A stretch of DNA of 53,069 nucleotides from a bacterium (GCA_017542305.1 JAFXXK010000010.1:1-53069); one strand, 5' to 3'. Numbered from the stretch's first letter, positions 36,352-47,846 are shown. Numbers and translations are program-made. The notes: a model not told the origin generated them from the letters alone.

Positions 36352-37260
36352 ATGGCAATGAGATTTGATGCCGGAGAGATAATAACCGCAATGGTTACTC
36401 CGTTTGACTCTAAAAGAGAAATTGATTTTAATAAAGCCGAATCGCTGACTGAACATTTAATTAACAACGGTACGGATACCTTGCTTGTTGCAGGGACTAC
36501 GGGTGAAGGTCCGACATTAACTCACGAGGAAGAATTTGAGCTGTTAAGCACCATAAAAAGAGCCAACAGAAACCGTGCAAAAGTTATTATGAATGCGGGT
36601 TCAAATTCAACTGAAACTGCTGTTCATTCGGCAAAATGGGCAGAAAAAGAAGAAGTTGACGGGATTTTATCTGTTGTTCCATATTACAATAAGCCATCCC
36701 AAAGCGGTATGATGGCTCATTTTTCAGCTATAGCGGAAGCTACGTCATTGCCGATTATTATATATAATATTCCGGGCAGAACCGGGGTAAATATGCAGCC
36801 TGCTACCGTAAAAAAGCTTGCTGAAAAATATGAAAACATTGTCGGAATAAAACAAAGTTTTGCCGATATGGATGCTGTTACGGAAATGAAAATGCTATGT
36901 CCGGATGATTTCACGATATATTCGGGCGATGACAGTCTGACATTACCGATGCTGTCTATAGGGGCTCACGGTGTAGTTTCCGTTGCATCTCATGTTGTCG
37001 GCTCGGATATGAAATCTATGATTAGAAACTTCAAAACAGGGGACGTTAAAGCTGCATTAAATATGCACAGAAAACTCTATCCTATGATGAAGAAACTGTT
37101 TATGGCACCTAATCCGGTACCTGTTAAAGCAGCATTGGCTCATTTCGGAATAATTGAAGATTATGTAAGAATGCCGTTGGTCGAACTTACAGCCGATGAG
37201 AAAGAAGAATTATTTGCAGTTATTGACAAATATGAAATTGCGGTTAACCACATAGGTTAA
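36352..37260 (+). CDS. dapA: 4-hydroxy-tetrahydrodipicolinate synthase
   Basis: 302 residues. TIM-barrel aldolase that condenses pyruvate with aspartate semialdehyde, the first step toward diaminopimelate and lysine. Schiff-base lysine K167 (NIVGIKQS), Y138 and R143 in IIYNIPGRTG, and T49-T50 in AGTTGEGPTL are all present. An alternative start at M3 is possible; AGAGGA precedes the ATG. It may be co-transcribed with secD, which starts 50 bp later. It complements dapL at 11250. Confidence 0.95.
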   Translation: MAMRFDAGEIITAMVTPFDSKREIDFNKAESLTEHLINNGTDTLLVAGTTGEGPTLTHEEEFELLSTIKRANRNRAKVIMNAGSNSTETAVHSAKWAEKEEVDGILSVVPYYNKPSQSGMMAHFSAIAEATSLPIIIYNIPGRTGVNMQPATVKKLAEKYENIVGIKQSFADMDAVTEMKMLCPDDFTIYSGDDSLTLPMLSIGAHGVVSVASHVVGSDMKSMIRNFKTGDVKAALNMHRKLYPMMKKLFMAPNPVPVKAALAHFGIIEDYVRMPLVELTADEKEELFAVIDKYEIAVNHIG

Positions 37261-37310
37261 TCAAAAAATAAAAAATTATAAAATAATTAGATTATAAAAG
37301 GGGAAAAAAA

Positions 37311-38621
37311 GTGAAAAACAAAATTATCATGTTTTGGGCAATAGTTTTGATAGCAATAGCTTCAATAGCCATTATTGTTACAAAACCTACCAAATTAGGA
37401 CTTGACCTCGCCGGCGGATCAAGGTTAGTTCTTGAAGCTCAAACTACAAATGCAGTTCCGCAAATTACCGATGACGTAATGAATACGTTACAGTTTTCAA
37501 TAGAAAACCGTGTAAATAAACTCGGGGTATCTGAAACCATCGTTCAAAGAGTCGGAGAAAAAAGACTTATGGTAGAAATTCCGGGAGAAACAAATTTGCA
37601 AAAAGCAAAAATGTATATCGGAGAAACAGCCCAACTCGAATTTAAAAAACCTGGTGTTGGTGCAAACGGTGAAAGAATTTGGATAGATACCGATTTAACA
37701 GGTCGAGATCTTACAAAATCAACTCTTACTACCGATAATATGGGACAATGGGTTGTTTCTTTAGAATTTAATTCCGAAGGCTCAAAAAAATTCGCAGAAT
37801 TAACTAAAGAACTTGTCGGACAAGAAATGGCTATCTTCTTTAACGGAGATTTGCAGTCTGCACCAAGAGTTAACGAAGCTATATACGGCGGACACGCTCA
37901 AATTACCGGCGGCGGTGAAAGCGGATTTTCACAGGAAGACGCTCAGGAAATGGTTAACCTGTTGAACGCGGGTGCATTGCCTGTTCCGGCAAAAATTGTT
38001 GAAGAAAATACCGTAGGCGCAACATTAGGTGCTGACAGTATTGCAAAATCCAAATTTGCAGGTATTGTAGGTTTAAGTCTGGTAATGTTATTTATGATAT
38101 TTATGTACAGAGCTCCGGGCGTAATTGCTGATATGGCATTAATCATATATAGTTTAATATTATTCGCAATATTTAAAGCTGTACCGGTTACTCTTACATT
38201 AGCAGGTATTGCAGGTTTTATACTTTCAATAGGTATGGCGGTTGATGCTAATATCCTTATATTTGAGAGAATGAAAGAAGAATTAAGAGCAGGCAGAAAC
38301 TTATTTACCGCTATTAATTCAGGATTTGACAGAGCATGGACAAGTATTATTGACTCGAACATGACAACAATTATTGCCTGTGTAATCTTGTATTACTTTG
38401 GTTCAAGTATTGTAAGAGGGTTTGCTTTAACCCTGTGTATAGGTGTTTTGGTTTCAATGTTTAGTGCTATTACTATCACAAAGAACTTTATGCACTTAAT
38501 ATTCGGTACGGGCGAATTAAAACATCCTGCATTATTTGGTTTGAAAGCATCAGAAATCGGGCAGGGCTATCAAGCTACGGAAACAAAAAGAGAAAATGCT
38601 CGTTTCGGTATTTTGGACTAG
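37311..38621 (+). CDS. secD: Protein-export membrane protein SecD
   Basis: 436 residues, GTG start with AAAGGGG before it. One N-terminal span (IIMFWAIVLIAIASIAIIVT), the motif GLDLAGGSRLVLEA, the large external P1 domain, and a C-terminal five-span block containing GFILSIGMAVDANILIFERMKEE with the Asp used in proton coupling. SecDF pulls translocating proteins outward using the proton gradient. secF follows 20 bp on. Shorter than E. coli SecD, as in cyanobacteria and Gram-positives. Confidence 0.96.
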   Translation: MKNKIIMFWAIVLIAIASIAIIVTKPTKLGLDLAGGSRLVLEAQTTNAVPQITDDVMNTLQFSIENRVNKLGVSETIVQRVGEKRLMVEIPGETNLQKAKMYIGETAQLEFKKPGVGANGERIWIDTDLTGRDLTKSTLTTDNMGQWVVSLEFNSEGSKKFAELTKELVGQEMAIFFNGDLQSAPRVNEAIYGGHAQITGGGESGFSQEDAQEMVNLLNAGALPVPAKIVEENTVGATLGADSIAKSKFAGIVGLSLVMLFMIFMYRAPGVIADMALIIYSLILFAIFKAVPVTLTLAGIAGFILSIGMAVDANILIFERMKEELRAGRNLFTAINSGFDRAWTSIIDSNMTTIIACVILYYFGSSIVRGFALTLCIGVLVSMFSAITITKNFMHLIFGTGELKHPALFGLKASEIGQGYQATETKRENARFGILD

Positions 38622-38641
38622 GAAATATGAGGTAAATAAAA

Positions 38642-39628
38642 ATGGCAAATGAGATAACATCAAAAAGTATAATAAACATAGTAAAATATAAATTTATATG
38701 GCTTTGTGTAACGGCAATACTGCTTTTGCCCGGAACACTCGCTCTGATATACGGCGGAGTCGTTAACCACTCACCGTTGAAAGTAGGTATTGACTATACC
38801 GGCGGAACAATTCTTCAATACGGTATTCCGGAGGATATGTCCAATGATAATCTGGCGACTTTAAGAGCTTCGTTAGAGAAAGCCGGTATTGAGAATCCAA
38901 AAATTCAGGTTATTCATGAAAGTGCTGAAAATCAAAAAGATAATGTTAATATTAAAAACTTTGTTTTAATAAAAACAAAATTTATCAGTGACGACGTGAA
39001 TACGGAAAATAAAGTTACTGAGGTTGTAGCTTCTCAGCATCCGGGTGCTGAAATAATGTCCGTAACGTCTGTTGGACCTACACTCGGTAGTGAATTGTTT
39101 AAAAAATCAGTAACAGCACTTATTATTGCTATACTTGGTATGATCATTTATCTGACTATCAGATTTAAGTTTACATACGCATTGGCGGCAATATTAGGTC
39201 TTGTCCACGATACATTGTTCGTATGCGGATTCTTCGCAATACTCGGACTTGTATTCGGAGTTGAAGTTGACAGTTTGTTTATTACAGCAGTTCTTACACT
39301 TATCGGTTTTTCTATTAATGATACTATCGTTACATTTGACCGTATTCGTGAAAACCTGAGATATTATTCAAAGAAAATGTCTTTTGGTGAAATTGTAAAT
39401 TCTTCTGTTAACCAAACCATCAGCAGAAGTATCAATACTTCATTATCAACATTAATTACATTGCTGGCATTATATTTCTTTGGTGGTGTTACAACAAGAG
39501 ATTTCGTGTTAGCACTGATGGTTGGTGTAATTGTTGGTACCTGGTCAAGTATATTCTTCTGTACAGTACTGATTTCAATATGGGAAGACAAAGACAATAA
39601 AAAAATCGCAGCAAAACCTGCTGTATAA
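38642..39628 (+). CDS. secF: Protein-export membrane protein SecF
   Basis: 328 residues. An N-terminal span, the motif GIDYTGGTILQYG, and a six-span architecture ending in TLIGFSINDTIVTFDRIRENLR, the SecF counterpart of the SecD proton motif. It pairs with SecD directly upstream (20 bp, TATGAGG ribosome binding site). A strong terminator follows at 39641. Confidence 0.96.
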   Translation: MANEITSKSIINIVKYKFIWLCVTAILLLPGTLALIYGGVVNHSPLKVGIDYTGGTILQYGIPEDMSNDNLATLRASLEKAGIENPKIQVIHESAENQKDNVNIKNFVLIKTKFISDDVNTENKVTEVVASQHPGAEIMSVTSVGPTLGSELFKKSVTALIIAILGMIIYLTIRFKFTYALAAILGLVHDTLFVCGFFAILGLVFGVEVDSLFITAVLTLIGFSINDTIVTFDRIRENLRYYSKKMSFGEIVNSSVNQTISRSINTSLSTLITLLALYFFGGVTTRDFVLALMVGVIVGTWSSIFFCTVLISIWEDKDNKKIAAKPAV

Positions 39629-39640
39629 GTAAAATTTAAA

Positions 39641-39668
39641 GACCCGCGATTTTATCGCGGGTCTTTTT
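39641..39668 (+). terminator. secDF terminator
   Basis: GACCCGCGAT-TTT-ATCGCGGGTC followed by TTTTT; a perfect 10-bp stem 12 bp past the secF stop. Confidence 0.92.
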
Positions 39669-39680
39669 ACGAGGAACTTT

Positions 39681-39839
39681 ATGCTTACAAAAGAAGTTAG
39701 AGAATGGGTACAGAAAGTCGAACGCAGACAATATTCATACGATGATGCAATGTATGAATTTTCACGTTTTGCGGCTTATCTTACAAGAGATGAGCTAAAA
39801 CTCATAAAGAAAAAACTTGAAGAGTCTTATGCGGATTAG
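39681..39839 (+). CDS. Small 52-residue hypothetical protein
   Basis: ATG 39681 to TAG 39839, with GAGGAAC 5-9 nt upstream. The product MLTKEVREWVQKVERRQYSY continues DDAMYEFSRFAAYLTRDELK and ends KKKLEESYAD: amphipathic, helical, highly charged, no Cys. It begins 12 bp after the secDF terminator and its stop overlaps the convergent gene by 4 bp. The good ribosome binding site and natural composition support it; function unknown. Confidence 0.6.
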   Translation: MLTKEVREWVQKVERRQYSYDDAMYEFSRFAAYLTRDELKLIKKKLEESYAD

Positions 39840-40552
39840 CTTAGTTCTTTATACAATTTAACTGCATTTCTAAGTTTCTGGTTATTCTGTATCATATAAA
39901 TTTTAGCTAACGCCCATTCAGCAGTATCTTTATGCTCCTGAGCCGAAATAGAACCGCTCTGTTCACATTTTGTAAGGTTTTTATCTATAGTGTTGTAAAC
40001 ATTATACATTGTATTGTTACTCATAAGGTGAATCGGGCGCATAAAGTAATCAGCAACTCCACCTGAATTATATTCCAATGTTTGGTATAATACTGTTAAA
40101 ATATCCTTTGCATGAGTTAATTCATAGTCCAGAGTATCAATAACCTGTTGTTTTGTACCATGCCTGTATACATAGGTTTTTATGGCTTCAATTTCATCTA
40201 AGGAGTATCTGCCTACCCCTTCAACACTTCTCATACTTTCCGTTGCTGCCTGAATATATGCATCCACCTGCATAGGTTTAATATTCAGAGTTTGGGCGAG
40301 CAGCTTTTTATCACCGGCTTTTGTAAAAGAGTTTTTTAACGGTTTGAAAAGTTTTATCGGGCGGTTTTCCATGAGAGTTTTAAATTCCGAGTCCGAAATC
40401 TTTGTTTCTGCTAATTGCTGGATTTGCAGGCTATTTGCTCTTAAAAATTTGCTTTTCTGCGCATCAGTAATCTGGCTTGATGTTAATACCTTGTGTACTG
40501 TAAGTAAATCAAGCGGCTCATATCCTGAAATTTTTTCAACTCTTATATCCAT
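39836..40552 (-). CDS. Hypothetical protein
   Basis: 238 residues, soluble and largely helical, with no signal peptide, span or metal motif. The middle (KAGDKKLLAQTLNIKPMQVDAYIQ) is helix-turn-helix-like in spacing but too weak to call. The 3' end overlaps the small gene at 39681-39839. No recognised family. Confidence 0.6.
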   Translation of the reverse strand: MDIRVEKISGYEPLDLLTVHKVLTSSQITDAQKSKFLRANSLQIQQLAETKISDSEFKTLMENRPIKLFKPLKNSFTKAGDKKLLAQTLNIKPMQVDAYIQAATESMRSVEGVGRYSLDEIEAIKTYVYRHGTKQQVIDTLDYELTHAKDILTVLYQTLEYNSGGVADYFMRPIHLMSNNTMYNVYNTIDKNLTKCEQSGSISAQEHKDTAEWALAKIYMIQNNQKLRNAVKLYKELS

Positions 40553-40684
40553 AGCTTAAATATAGCATATTTTTCTGAAATTACAAGAATCGAATATGAA
40601 AAAATAAATTATACATTCGGGCAATGAAAAAGAGTGCTTTTACTCATAGAATAATAATAACTGTTTTTGGAAAGGAGGTATGAA

Positions 40685-40906
40685 ATGCGAATATTAAGAA
40701 TTATAGCATATTCACTTGTAATAGTAGGTGCTGTTGTTTGGGGCTTGTTAGGAATATTCAATATTAATATTGTAGCTGCCATGTTTGGAGATGGTTCAAT
40801 ATTATCCAGAATTATTTATTCCTTGGTAGGTATTTCCGCAATAGTACTACTCGCTACACATGAATATGATGAATGTTACTGTAATTGCAGTGAAAGAGAA
40901 TATTAA
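40685..40906 (+). CDS. DUF378 small membrane protein
   Basis: 73 residues from ATG 40685, chosen because AAAGGAGG stands 7 nt upstream; a TTG at 40667 would add 6 residues that overlap the ribosome binding site. Two membrane spans (LRIIAYSLVIVGAVVWGLLGI and IIYSLVGISAIVLLATH) with the WGLLGIFNINIVAAMFG signature of DUF378. The tail is Cys-rich (YDECYCNCSE), which is unusual for the family. Function of the family is unknown. Confidence 0.85.
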   Translation: MRILRIIAYSLVIVGAVVWGLLGIFNINIVAAMFGDGSILSRIIYSLVGISAIVLLATHEYDECYCNCSEREY

Positions 40907-40910
40907 CTGC

Positions 40911-40938
40911 AAAAAGACCGCCCGTAGGCGGTCTTTTT
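40911..40938. terminator. Bidirectional terminator, DUF378 gene and dnaK
   Basis: AAAAAGACCGCC-CGTA-GGCGGTCTTTTT, perfect 12-bp stem with A and T tracts, between the plus-strand gene ending at 40906 and dnaK ending at 40957. Confidence 0.93.
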
Positions 40939-40956
40939 AGTTTAGAATATTTTTTA

Positions 40957-42807
<1,851 letters not shown>

Positions 42808-43004
42808 TTATCTCCTTTTTTATTTTTTTTCTATAGCTTTTCTATATTACTGTTATAACATCATTTTCACTAAAGCCTGAAAAAATAAACAAAAAATTAA
42901 TAATTCAAAAATTTTTATTAACTTTTTTTAAAAATTCTCAGGTTTTTGAATATCAAACGGATAAAAAAACTTTATATAAAAAGAGAGAACAGAGGTTTAC
43001 ACAA

Positions 43005-43427
43005 ATGAGCGAATTAACTGTAAAAGCACTTCAGGCAATGTTTCCCAATATGCAGGAGCAAGAGATAGCAAGATTATTGGGAACTTCAAATTATACGGAA
43101 AATACAACCGTTTCATCGGCCAGAGTTGCCGCATATAAGGGTTTATACGAGCAGCCGCTGTGTGTATTTTATGCAAAAAACAATACCGACAAATTTATAC
43201 CGTTACTTAGTGCGGATAAACAAAAGAGTATAATGTCCGCAGCAGGTATTGACCCCAAAAGCGTCAGCGGTATGAAAAATATCGATGGCGGTGAACAGGA
43301 AATGAAGCCTCATGGTTTGTTGGAAAATTTAAAAATACTCAATTTTGAATCCCCGAAAAGCCCATTGACTGACGGAATTAATACGGGGTTTGGCAGTGCT
43401 TTTGGCGGAGATGCTACCCTTGTTTAA
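43005..43427 (+). CDS. Hypothetical protein
   Basis: 140 residues. The first 30 (TVKALQAMFPNMQEQEIARL) resemble a short helical, CUE/UBA-like or helix-hairpin segment. The C-terminus is Gly/Ser-rich (GINTGFGSAFGGDATLV). No signal, span or metal motif. AGAGG ribosome binding site about 10 nt from ATG. Its end overlaps the convergent DUF3326 gene by 14 bp. Function unknown. Confidence 0.6.
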   Translation: MSELTVKALQAMFPNMQEQEIARLLGTSNYTENTTVSSARVAAYKGLYEQPLCVFYAKNNTDKFIPLLSADKQKSIMSAAGIDPKSVSGMKNIDGGEQEMKPHGLLENLKILNFESPKSPLTDGINTGFGSAFGGDATLV

Positions 43428-44394
43428 TTAAGTTTAAACATTCTGCATAAGTATTAACGGTACATATTTTATTGGAAATTCCCAGTAATTCTGCCGTAAC
43501 ATTTAGTGCAGTTTTATTTTCTTTTACGGCATATATTTTTATGCCTTGTTCTATTGCGGCAAAAACCGCAGGACTACCCAAAGAATTATAGGGCATTGCA
43601 AGGAAATCTACATCTTTAACAGAGATTCCCCCATTTTGAACCAACAAAGGAGCCTGAGAAAGTCCGAGCAGTATACAGGGTAAAAATGTTGGTGTAATGT
43701 ATTCGGAAGCCGATTTTGGGTTTACAATGTCAGAATGAATCTGATAATCCTCAAATGCAGGTGAATGTGCGCAGGGTACTTTCAGTTCTTTTGATATGCA
43801 GTGTGATAGTATGGCTTCTACTCCGCCTACAGGGTCAGTTCCTTCACCGTTGGCATAATCCTCATTTATATCTTCAGGATCATCGAACATGCCAACAATA
43901 GCTATTGCGTTACAACCCTTTTTAAGAAGTTTTTTAGCAGCTAAAAGCATGGTATTCGGATTTTTTACTGCACCATCCGAAACTCCGCTGTCATTAAGAG
44001 TAAATTCAATCCCTATGGGTTCTTCCGTTATCACATACTCGGATACGTTAACCCCATATACTACTTTTACGGCATTCATAGTATTTAGGTGAACATTCAG
44101 AACATCTTCGGGAATACTTTTATCAAAAATTATACCAACTTTATTCGGAGTATCTGAGGGCAACAAATTAATATTACCTTTTACAAATTCATCAAGCGAA
44201 TATCCTTCAACATATAACATGTTATCGTTTATTCCCGAAAAACCGCCCGCATTTACAACGTTAGGGTTTACTATGAGTTTTGCATATTTGGAAAATTCTC
44301 TTGCATATGCCGCAGCATCTCCTGCATATCCGCCAATGGAAGCTCCGATACCTGTAGGGACTATAAATATTCCTAGTTTTTCATTTCCGATCAT
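43414..44394 (-). CDS. DUF3326 family protein
   Basis: 326 residues from ATG 44392-44394. A longer frame reaches 44550 but would run through the terminator of the upstream gene (44411-44438), so I reject it. IVPTGIGASIGGYAGDAAAYAR, then LIVNPNVVNAGG and MLYVEGYSLDEF are typical of DUF3326, a family found mainly in cyanobacteria and plastids. Conserved HSPAFEDY and GGVEAILSH suggest an enzyme, but the reaction is unknown. It is a good lineage marker. Confidence 0.85.
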   Translation of the reverse strand: MIGNEKLGIFIVPTGIGASIGGYAGDAAAYAREFSKYAKLIVNPNVVNAGGFSGINDNMLYVEGYSLDEFVKGNINLLPSDTPNKVGIIFDKSIPEDVLNVHLNTMNAVKVVYGVNVSEYVITEEPIGIEFTLNDSGVSDGAVKNPNTMLLAAKKLLKKGCNAIAIVGMFDDPEDINEDYANGEGTDPVGGVEAILSHCISKELKVPCAHSPAFEDYQIHSDIVNPKSASEYITPTFLPCILLGLSQAPLLVQNGGISVKDVDFLAMPYNSLGSPAVFAAIEQGIKIYAVKENKTALNVTAELLGISNKICTVNTYAECLNLIKQG

Positions 44395-44410
44395 AAAAAT
44401 ATAATACAAC

Positions 44411-44438
44411 AAAAAAGCGGCCGATTGACCGCTTTTTT
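44411..44438 (-). terminator. Terminator of the 134-residue protein gene
   Basis: AAAAAAGCGG and CCGCTTTTTT, 10-bp stem with an 8-nt loop and A/T tracts on both sides, 20 bp past the stop at 44459. Confidence 0.88.
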
Positions 44439-44458
44439 TATATATTTCCTTATTAATA

Positions 44459-44863
44459 TTAACCTTGTTGTGTACCGCCGTATGTATAGTCGTTTTTGAT
44501 GTTTGTTTTGAGCAATGACTTAAATGCATTTTCTCCGGCAGTAATTTCATTATATCTGGTTTCGTAGTTATCTTTTTGAGTTTCTAATGCGACGTTCCAG
44601 GAATTAATATTCTGTAATTTATACTCATATTCTTTTTCCATTTGTTCGCAAAGTTCAAGATACTCATCCTGATAATCTTCCATACCATCTCTGTTATAGT
44701 AATAGTAGTATTCTTGTTCTTTTGCGTTATATTTTGACTGCAATTCCAAAACACTTCTGGTTGCTGATAAAAGATTCAGTTCAATATCATTGATTTTGTT
44801 TGTTAACATTGATTTGTGTTTTGCATACATCAATAAAGTTTCGTGTAAATTTGAAATAGCCAT
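44459..44863 (-). CDS. Coiled-coil hypothetical protein
   Basis: 134 residues, helical: HETLLMYAKHKSMLTNKIND then LLSATRSVLELQSKYNAKEQ, with a run of five Tyr (EYYYYYNRDG). The C-terminus is flexible (DYTYGGTQQG). It resembles, in length and helix pattern, the N-terminal region of the GLUG protein (MGLSASQARLLYL...), and the two share the upstream TGTTA(A)C boxes. It may form extracellular or scaffold filaments, but no function is established. GAGAGG ribosome binding site; strong terminator downstream. Confidence 0.65.
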   Translation of the reverse strand: MAISNLHETLLMYAKHKSMLTNKINDIELNLLSATRSVLELQSKYNAKEQEYYYYYNRDGMEDYQDEYLELCEQMEKEYEYKLQNINSWNVALETQKDNYETRYNEITAGENAFKSLLKTNIKNDYTYGGTQQG

Positions 44864-44920
44864 AATATTCGTGCCTCTCTTCTTTTATTCTTCTTATATA
44901 TATAAAAAATATATAAAGTA

Positions 44921-44941
44921 CCCAATTTCACAACTTGGGTT
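44921..44941 (+). repeat. Inverted repeat ACCCAA/TTGGGT
   Basis: ACCCAA (about 44922-44927) and TTGGGT (44936-44941) with a 9-nt loop, followed on the plus strand by TTTTT. As a terminator it points the wrong way for both flanking minus-strand genes, so it may be an operator or a weak bidirectional stop. Confidence 0.4.
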
Positions 44942-44945
44942 TTTT

Positions 44946-44960
44946 GTTACATTTGTTAAC
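44946..44960. promoter_or_regulatory. Phased TGTTAC/TGTTAAC boxes
   Basis: GTTAC at 44946-44950 and GTTAAC at 44955-44960, 83-97 bp upstream of the start at 44863; the same motif and distance as at 6385-6411 and 22886-22901. Confidence 0.4.
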
Positions 44961-44963
44961 AAT

Positions 44964-47846
44964 TTATCCCAAGTATGCTAATTTACAGGTTTTGTTAATT
45001 GGATCAATGGTATCAATCCAGCCTCCAAACACATCCAGATATATTGAACTTATATCGAATAAATAGCCGAGTACTGCAATATTACGGGTGCGTGTTGGTA
45101 AGTCATTATCAGGCACGTCATTATATTCTTTTCCTAAATATACAGGTATTTCAGCGTTTCCTGCGACAGATTTTGTAATATTTTTTGCGTATTGGGTTAT
45201 TGCATTACGCAATTCTAATCCGATTTCTTTGGACGGTTTTTCTGAGTTATTTATTTCAATATTGTCTATAATGAATACGGGTTTTCCGGTTGATGTATCC
45301 CAAGCAAAGTAGCAAAGAGCGTTCCCGACTATATTGCCGGTAGCATTGTCTTTAATTTCAATCATATTGAAGGCTGTATGCATAAGATATAAGGGCATAG
45401 CTTCGCCGTTCCCGTTGCCGATACCGATACAGCAGGTCGAATAATTTCCCTGAAATAAGTCTTTTTGCGGGATTCTGTCCCACATTTTAATAGTCCAGTC
45501 AATATTTTTAAAAGCTTTCGTTTCTTTTATCTTATCCAAGTCTTTGATTTTTTGCTGCAGATGATCATATATTGTTAATGTATTTTTAGCAGTTACCGCT
45601 TTTTGCGGATTCTCAATATTTTCCTGTGCTCGTTTCCATATTGTGTTAAGTTGTTTGATAATATTCTCGGAACATTCCTTTAATCTGATTTTATTCGTGT
45701 AACAATCTTCCGGTAATACAAATTTGTTTTCTTTTATGTAGTTTGCAAGTTGTTTGTCTACAAAATTCCCTGCTGCAGTTTTACGCAGATGTTCTATATC
45801 ATCTGCTAATTGTGATGCAATCTGAGCTATACGTTCGCCGTTTTCATCTTTTGCCTCAAATCTTATGTTCAAATCTTCAGACGGATTAAGCCATTTTTCA
45901 TAATCAAGATTACCTTCTGTAAATTCTGTTCTTGTATTGTTATTGTTTTTCCCCCATTCCGTATCTTCGGCATGTAAACGTTCTTTGAAATTATCGTAAA
46001 AACAAGCATTATCAATCAAATATTTAAAGTATCCTTCGGCATTTCCCTCCTGTAGCTGTTTTGATAACAGGTATGAATATTTTAAATCCCATGACATAAG
46101 TTTTTCATTCGGAATTTGAGCTATTTTCGCTTTTGAATAACCCAGATTTTCCATAAACTTTTTGAGCAGATCAAGGTGAAGCTCTGCCAGGTCAACCTTG
46201 CCGGAATTAACCATATCTTTAATTTTTGATATATCAGCGTTATTATCCCTATATGCCATCATTAAATCGATAAATCCGAGTTTTTGTGCCGGCAAAAACG
46301 GTTTCCCGTCGAGGTTAGTGCATTTATTAAATTTTGATATTATTTCAAGTTCATTATGACTAAAAACGCAGATAAAATATAAGTCTTCACTTGCAGTTTC
46401 GAGTCTGCGCCGCATATATACTTCTACGGCATCTTTATCCAAAATAGAGTATAAAAGCATTAATAAGTCGTTGTTATCATTATCTTCCGAGAAAAATGAA
46501 TCAATTTGTTCCGCAACATCTTCAACGGTTTCAAAATTCCCGCTCACATAACGTTCAGGATGCTGATAGATGATTTTTTGGAGCTGTTTTACTTCCGCTA
46601 TTCTCTTTTCAGGGTCATGGTTTGCCAAAAATCTGAGGCTTTCTTCCCCCAAATTCCCTGACATCAGATGTATTTGCCAACCGCTTATATTTGTTTCATA
46701 AAACAGTTTCTCTATTGCATCCGTAGCCGGATTTCCGTCTGTTAATTTCGCCCATGAAAGGATTACCTGCCCTTTATTTTTTATTCTTTTATGATTTGTA
46801 TCTGCTAGTAAGTGTTTAACAAATTCTGCATTATGACTGCCAGTGTACTCAATTATGATTCTCGGAAAATATCCCGAATCAATATCCGGAAAGTTATATT
46901 TAAGTTTAAGTGTTTTTTCCTTATTGTCATAAGAATATAAATCTTTTGCTATGTCAATATTTGAAGAATTTATGTTACGAATGATAGAAGCAACTTTATT
47001 TTTATCAGTAGCTTTGTTGTACAATGTGTGAATAAAATCAATATCATCCTGTTCAAATTTATCAGGATATGCCCGTAATATTTTGTCCGGGAATTTATGT
47101 TTTTTGTCTACAGGAGGGAATGCAAAGTCTTTATTCAACGCAAAACTTACAATCTCACAAAAGCTTTTGAGCGGGTCTGTATTGTAGGTTTCCAAAATTT
47201 TTGGCAGGGCTCCCGCCTCGATTGATTTTTGTTTCATCAAATATTGAGCAAGAGAGATGTTTTCTTTATTTACTTGCTGCATAATATCTGATTTTAAATC
47301 AAGAAAATATTCTTTATTTTTCCACAAGTCCATTGCAAAGTCTGCGGTATCTTTATCCGTATTAGATAAAATAGTTCCGACTTTCATTTGTGAATGAGTA
47401 TCCCCGAGGGAATAACCCGTATCGGAAAAATATATCAATTCTGCAAGAGGTTCTGAATCATCATTTATATATGGCAAACATGGTAAATTAATCAGATTTG
47501 AAATATTATTTGTGTGATACCTTTTATCAGAAAGCAGTTTTTCTACAAAATGAATATTACTCTTATTTAATTTTGAATTAAAAAACTCGGTTATATCTTC
47601 TTGAGTGTAATTTCCGTAAGTATAAGGCGAGTCAAATATATTTTTTAAACGTTCTTTTGCAAGCTCAAATTCACGATCTGACATTTTCTCTTTAGAAGTA
47701 AATGCAGGTTTGTAGCAATATTTTGAAATTTCGCCTTTATAGGCATAGTCTTCTTTTTCATCCGCACTACAAATCGGTTTAGGATTCGGATAATTCCCTA
47801 AATTATAAGGTTTTTGATTTTTTAAAATATCAAAACAAATTTGCAC
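44964..47846 (-). CDS. Very large hypothetical protein, effector-like, with C-terminal CC/DNIE domain
   Basis: 960 residues from GTG 47844-47846, chosen because GGAG stands 9 nt upstream; a longer frame begins at a TTG at 47912 with no site. KPAFTS near residue 46 is the P-x-F-x-small motif. The body has helical repeats (DFAMDLWKNKEYFLDL, IDIAKDLYSYDN, VKHLLADTN). The C-terminal 180 residues hold LFQGNYSTCCIGIGNGNGE, then VGNALCYFAWD and FIIDNIEIN. This Cys-pair plus DNIE layout recalls uncharacterised C-terminal modules in host-associated bacteria. No signal peptide or span. Function unknown. Confidence 0.6.
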   Translation of the reverse strand: MQICFDILKNQKPYNLGNYPNPKPICSADEKEDYAYKGEISKYCYKPAFTSKEKMSDREFELAKERLKNIFDSPYTYGNYTQEDITEFFNSKLNKSNIHFVEKLLSDKRYHTNNISNLINLPCLPYINDDSEPLAELIYFSDTGYSLGDTHSQMKVGTILSNTDKDTADFAMDLWKNKEYFLDLKSDIMQQVNKENISLAQYLMKQKSIEAGALPKILETYNTDPLKSFCEIVSFALNKDFAFPPVDKKHKFPDKILRAYPDKFEQDDIDFIHTLYNKATDKNKVASIIRNINSSNIDIAKDLYSYDNKEKTLKLKYNFPDIDSGYFPRIIIEYTGSHNAEFVKHLLADTNHKRIKNKGQVILSWAKLTDGNPATDAIEKLFYETNISGWQIHLMSGNLGEESLRFLANHDPEKRIAEVKQLQKIIYQHPERYVSGNFETVEDVAEQIDSFFSEDNDNNDLLMLLYSILDKDAVEVYMRRRLETASEDLYFICVFSHNELEIISKFNKCTNLDGKPFLPAQKLGFIDLMMAYRDNNADISKIKDMVNSGKVDLAELHLDLLKKFMENLGYSKAKIAQIPNEKLMSWDLKYSYLLSKQLQEGNAEGYFKYLIDNACFYDNFKERLHAEDTEWGKNNNNTRTEFTEGNLDYEKWLNPSEDLNIRFEAKDENGERIAQIASQLADDIEHLRKTAAGNFVDKQLANYIKENKFVLPEDCYTNKIRLKECSENIIKQLNTIWKRAQENIENPQKAVTAKNTLTIYDHLQQKIKDLDKIKETKAFKNIDWTIKMWDRIPQKDLFQGNYSTCCIGIGNGNGEAMPLYLMHTAFNMIEIKDNATGNIVGNALCYFAWDTSTGKPVFIIDNIEINNSEKPSKEIGLELRNAITQYAKNITKSVAGNAEIPVYLGKEYNDVPDNDLPTRTRNIAVLGYLFDISSIYLDVFGGWIDTIDPINKTCKLAYLG

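Noticed and set aside
44395-44550. N-terminal extension of the DUF3326 gene
   Set aside because: It contains the upstream gene's terminator hairpin and does not fit the family start.
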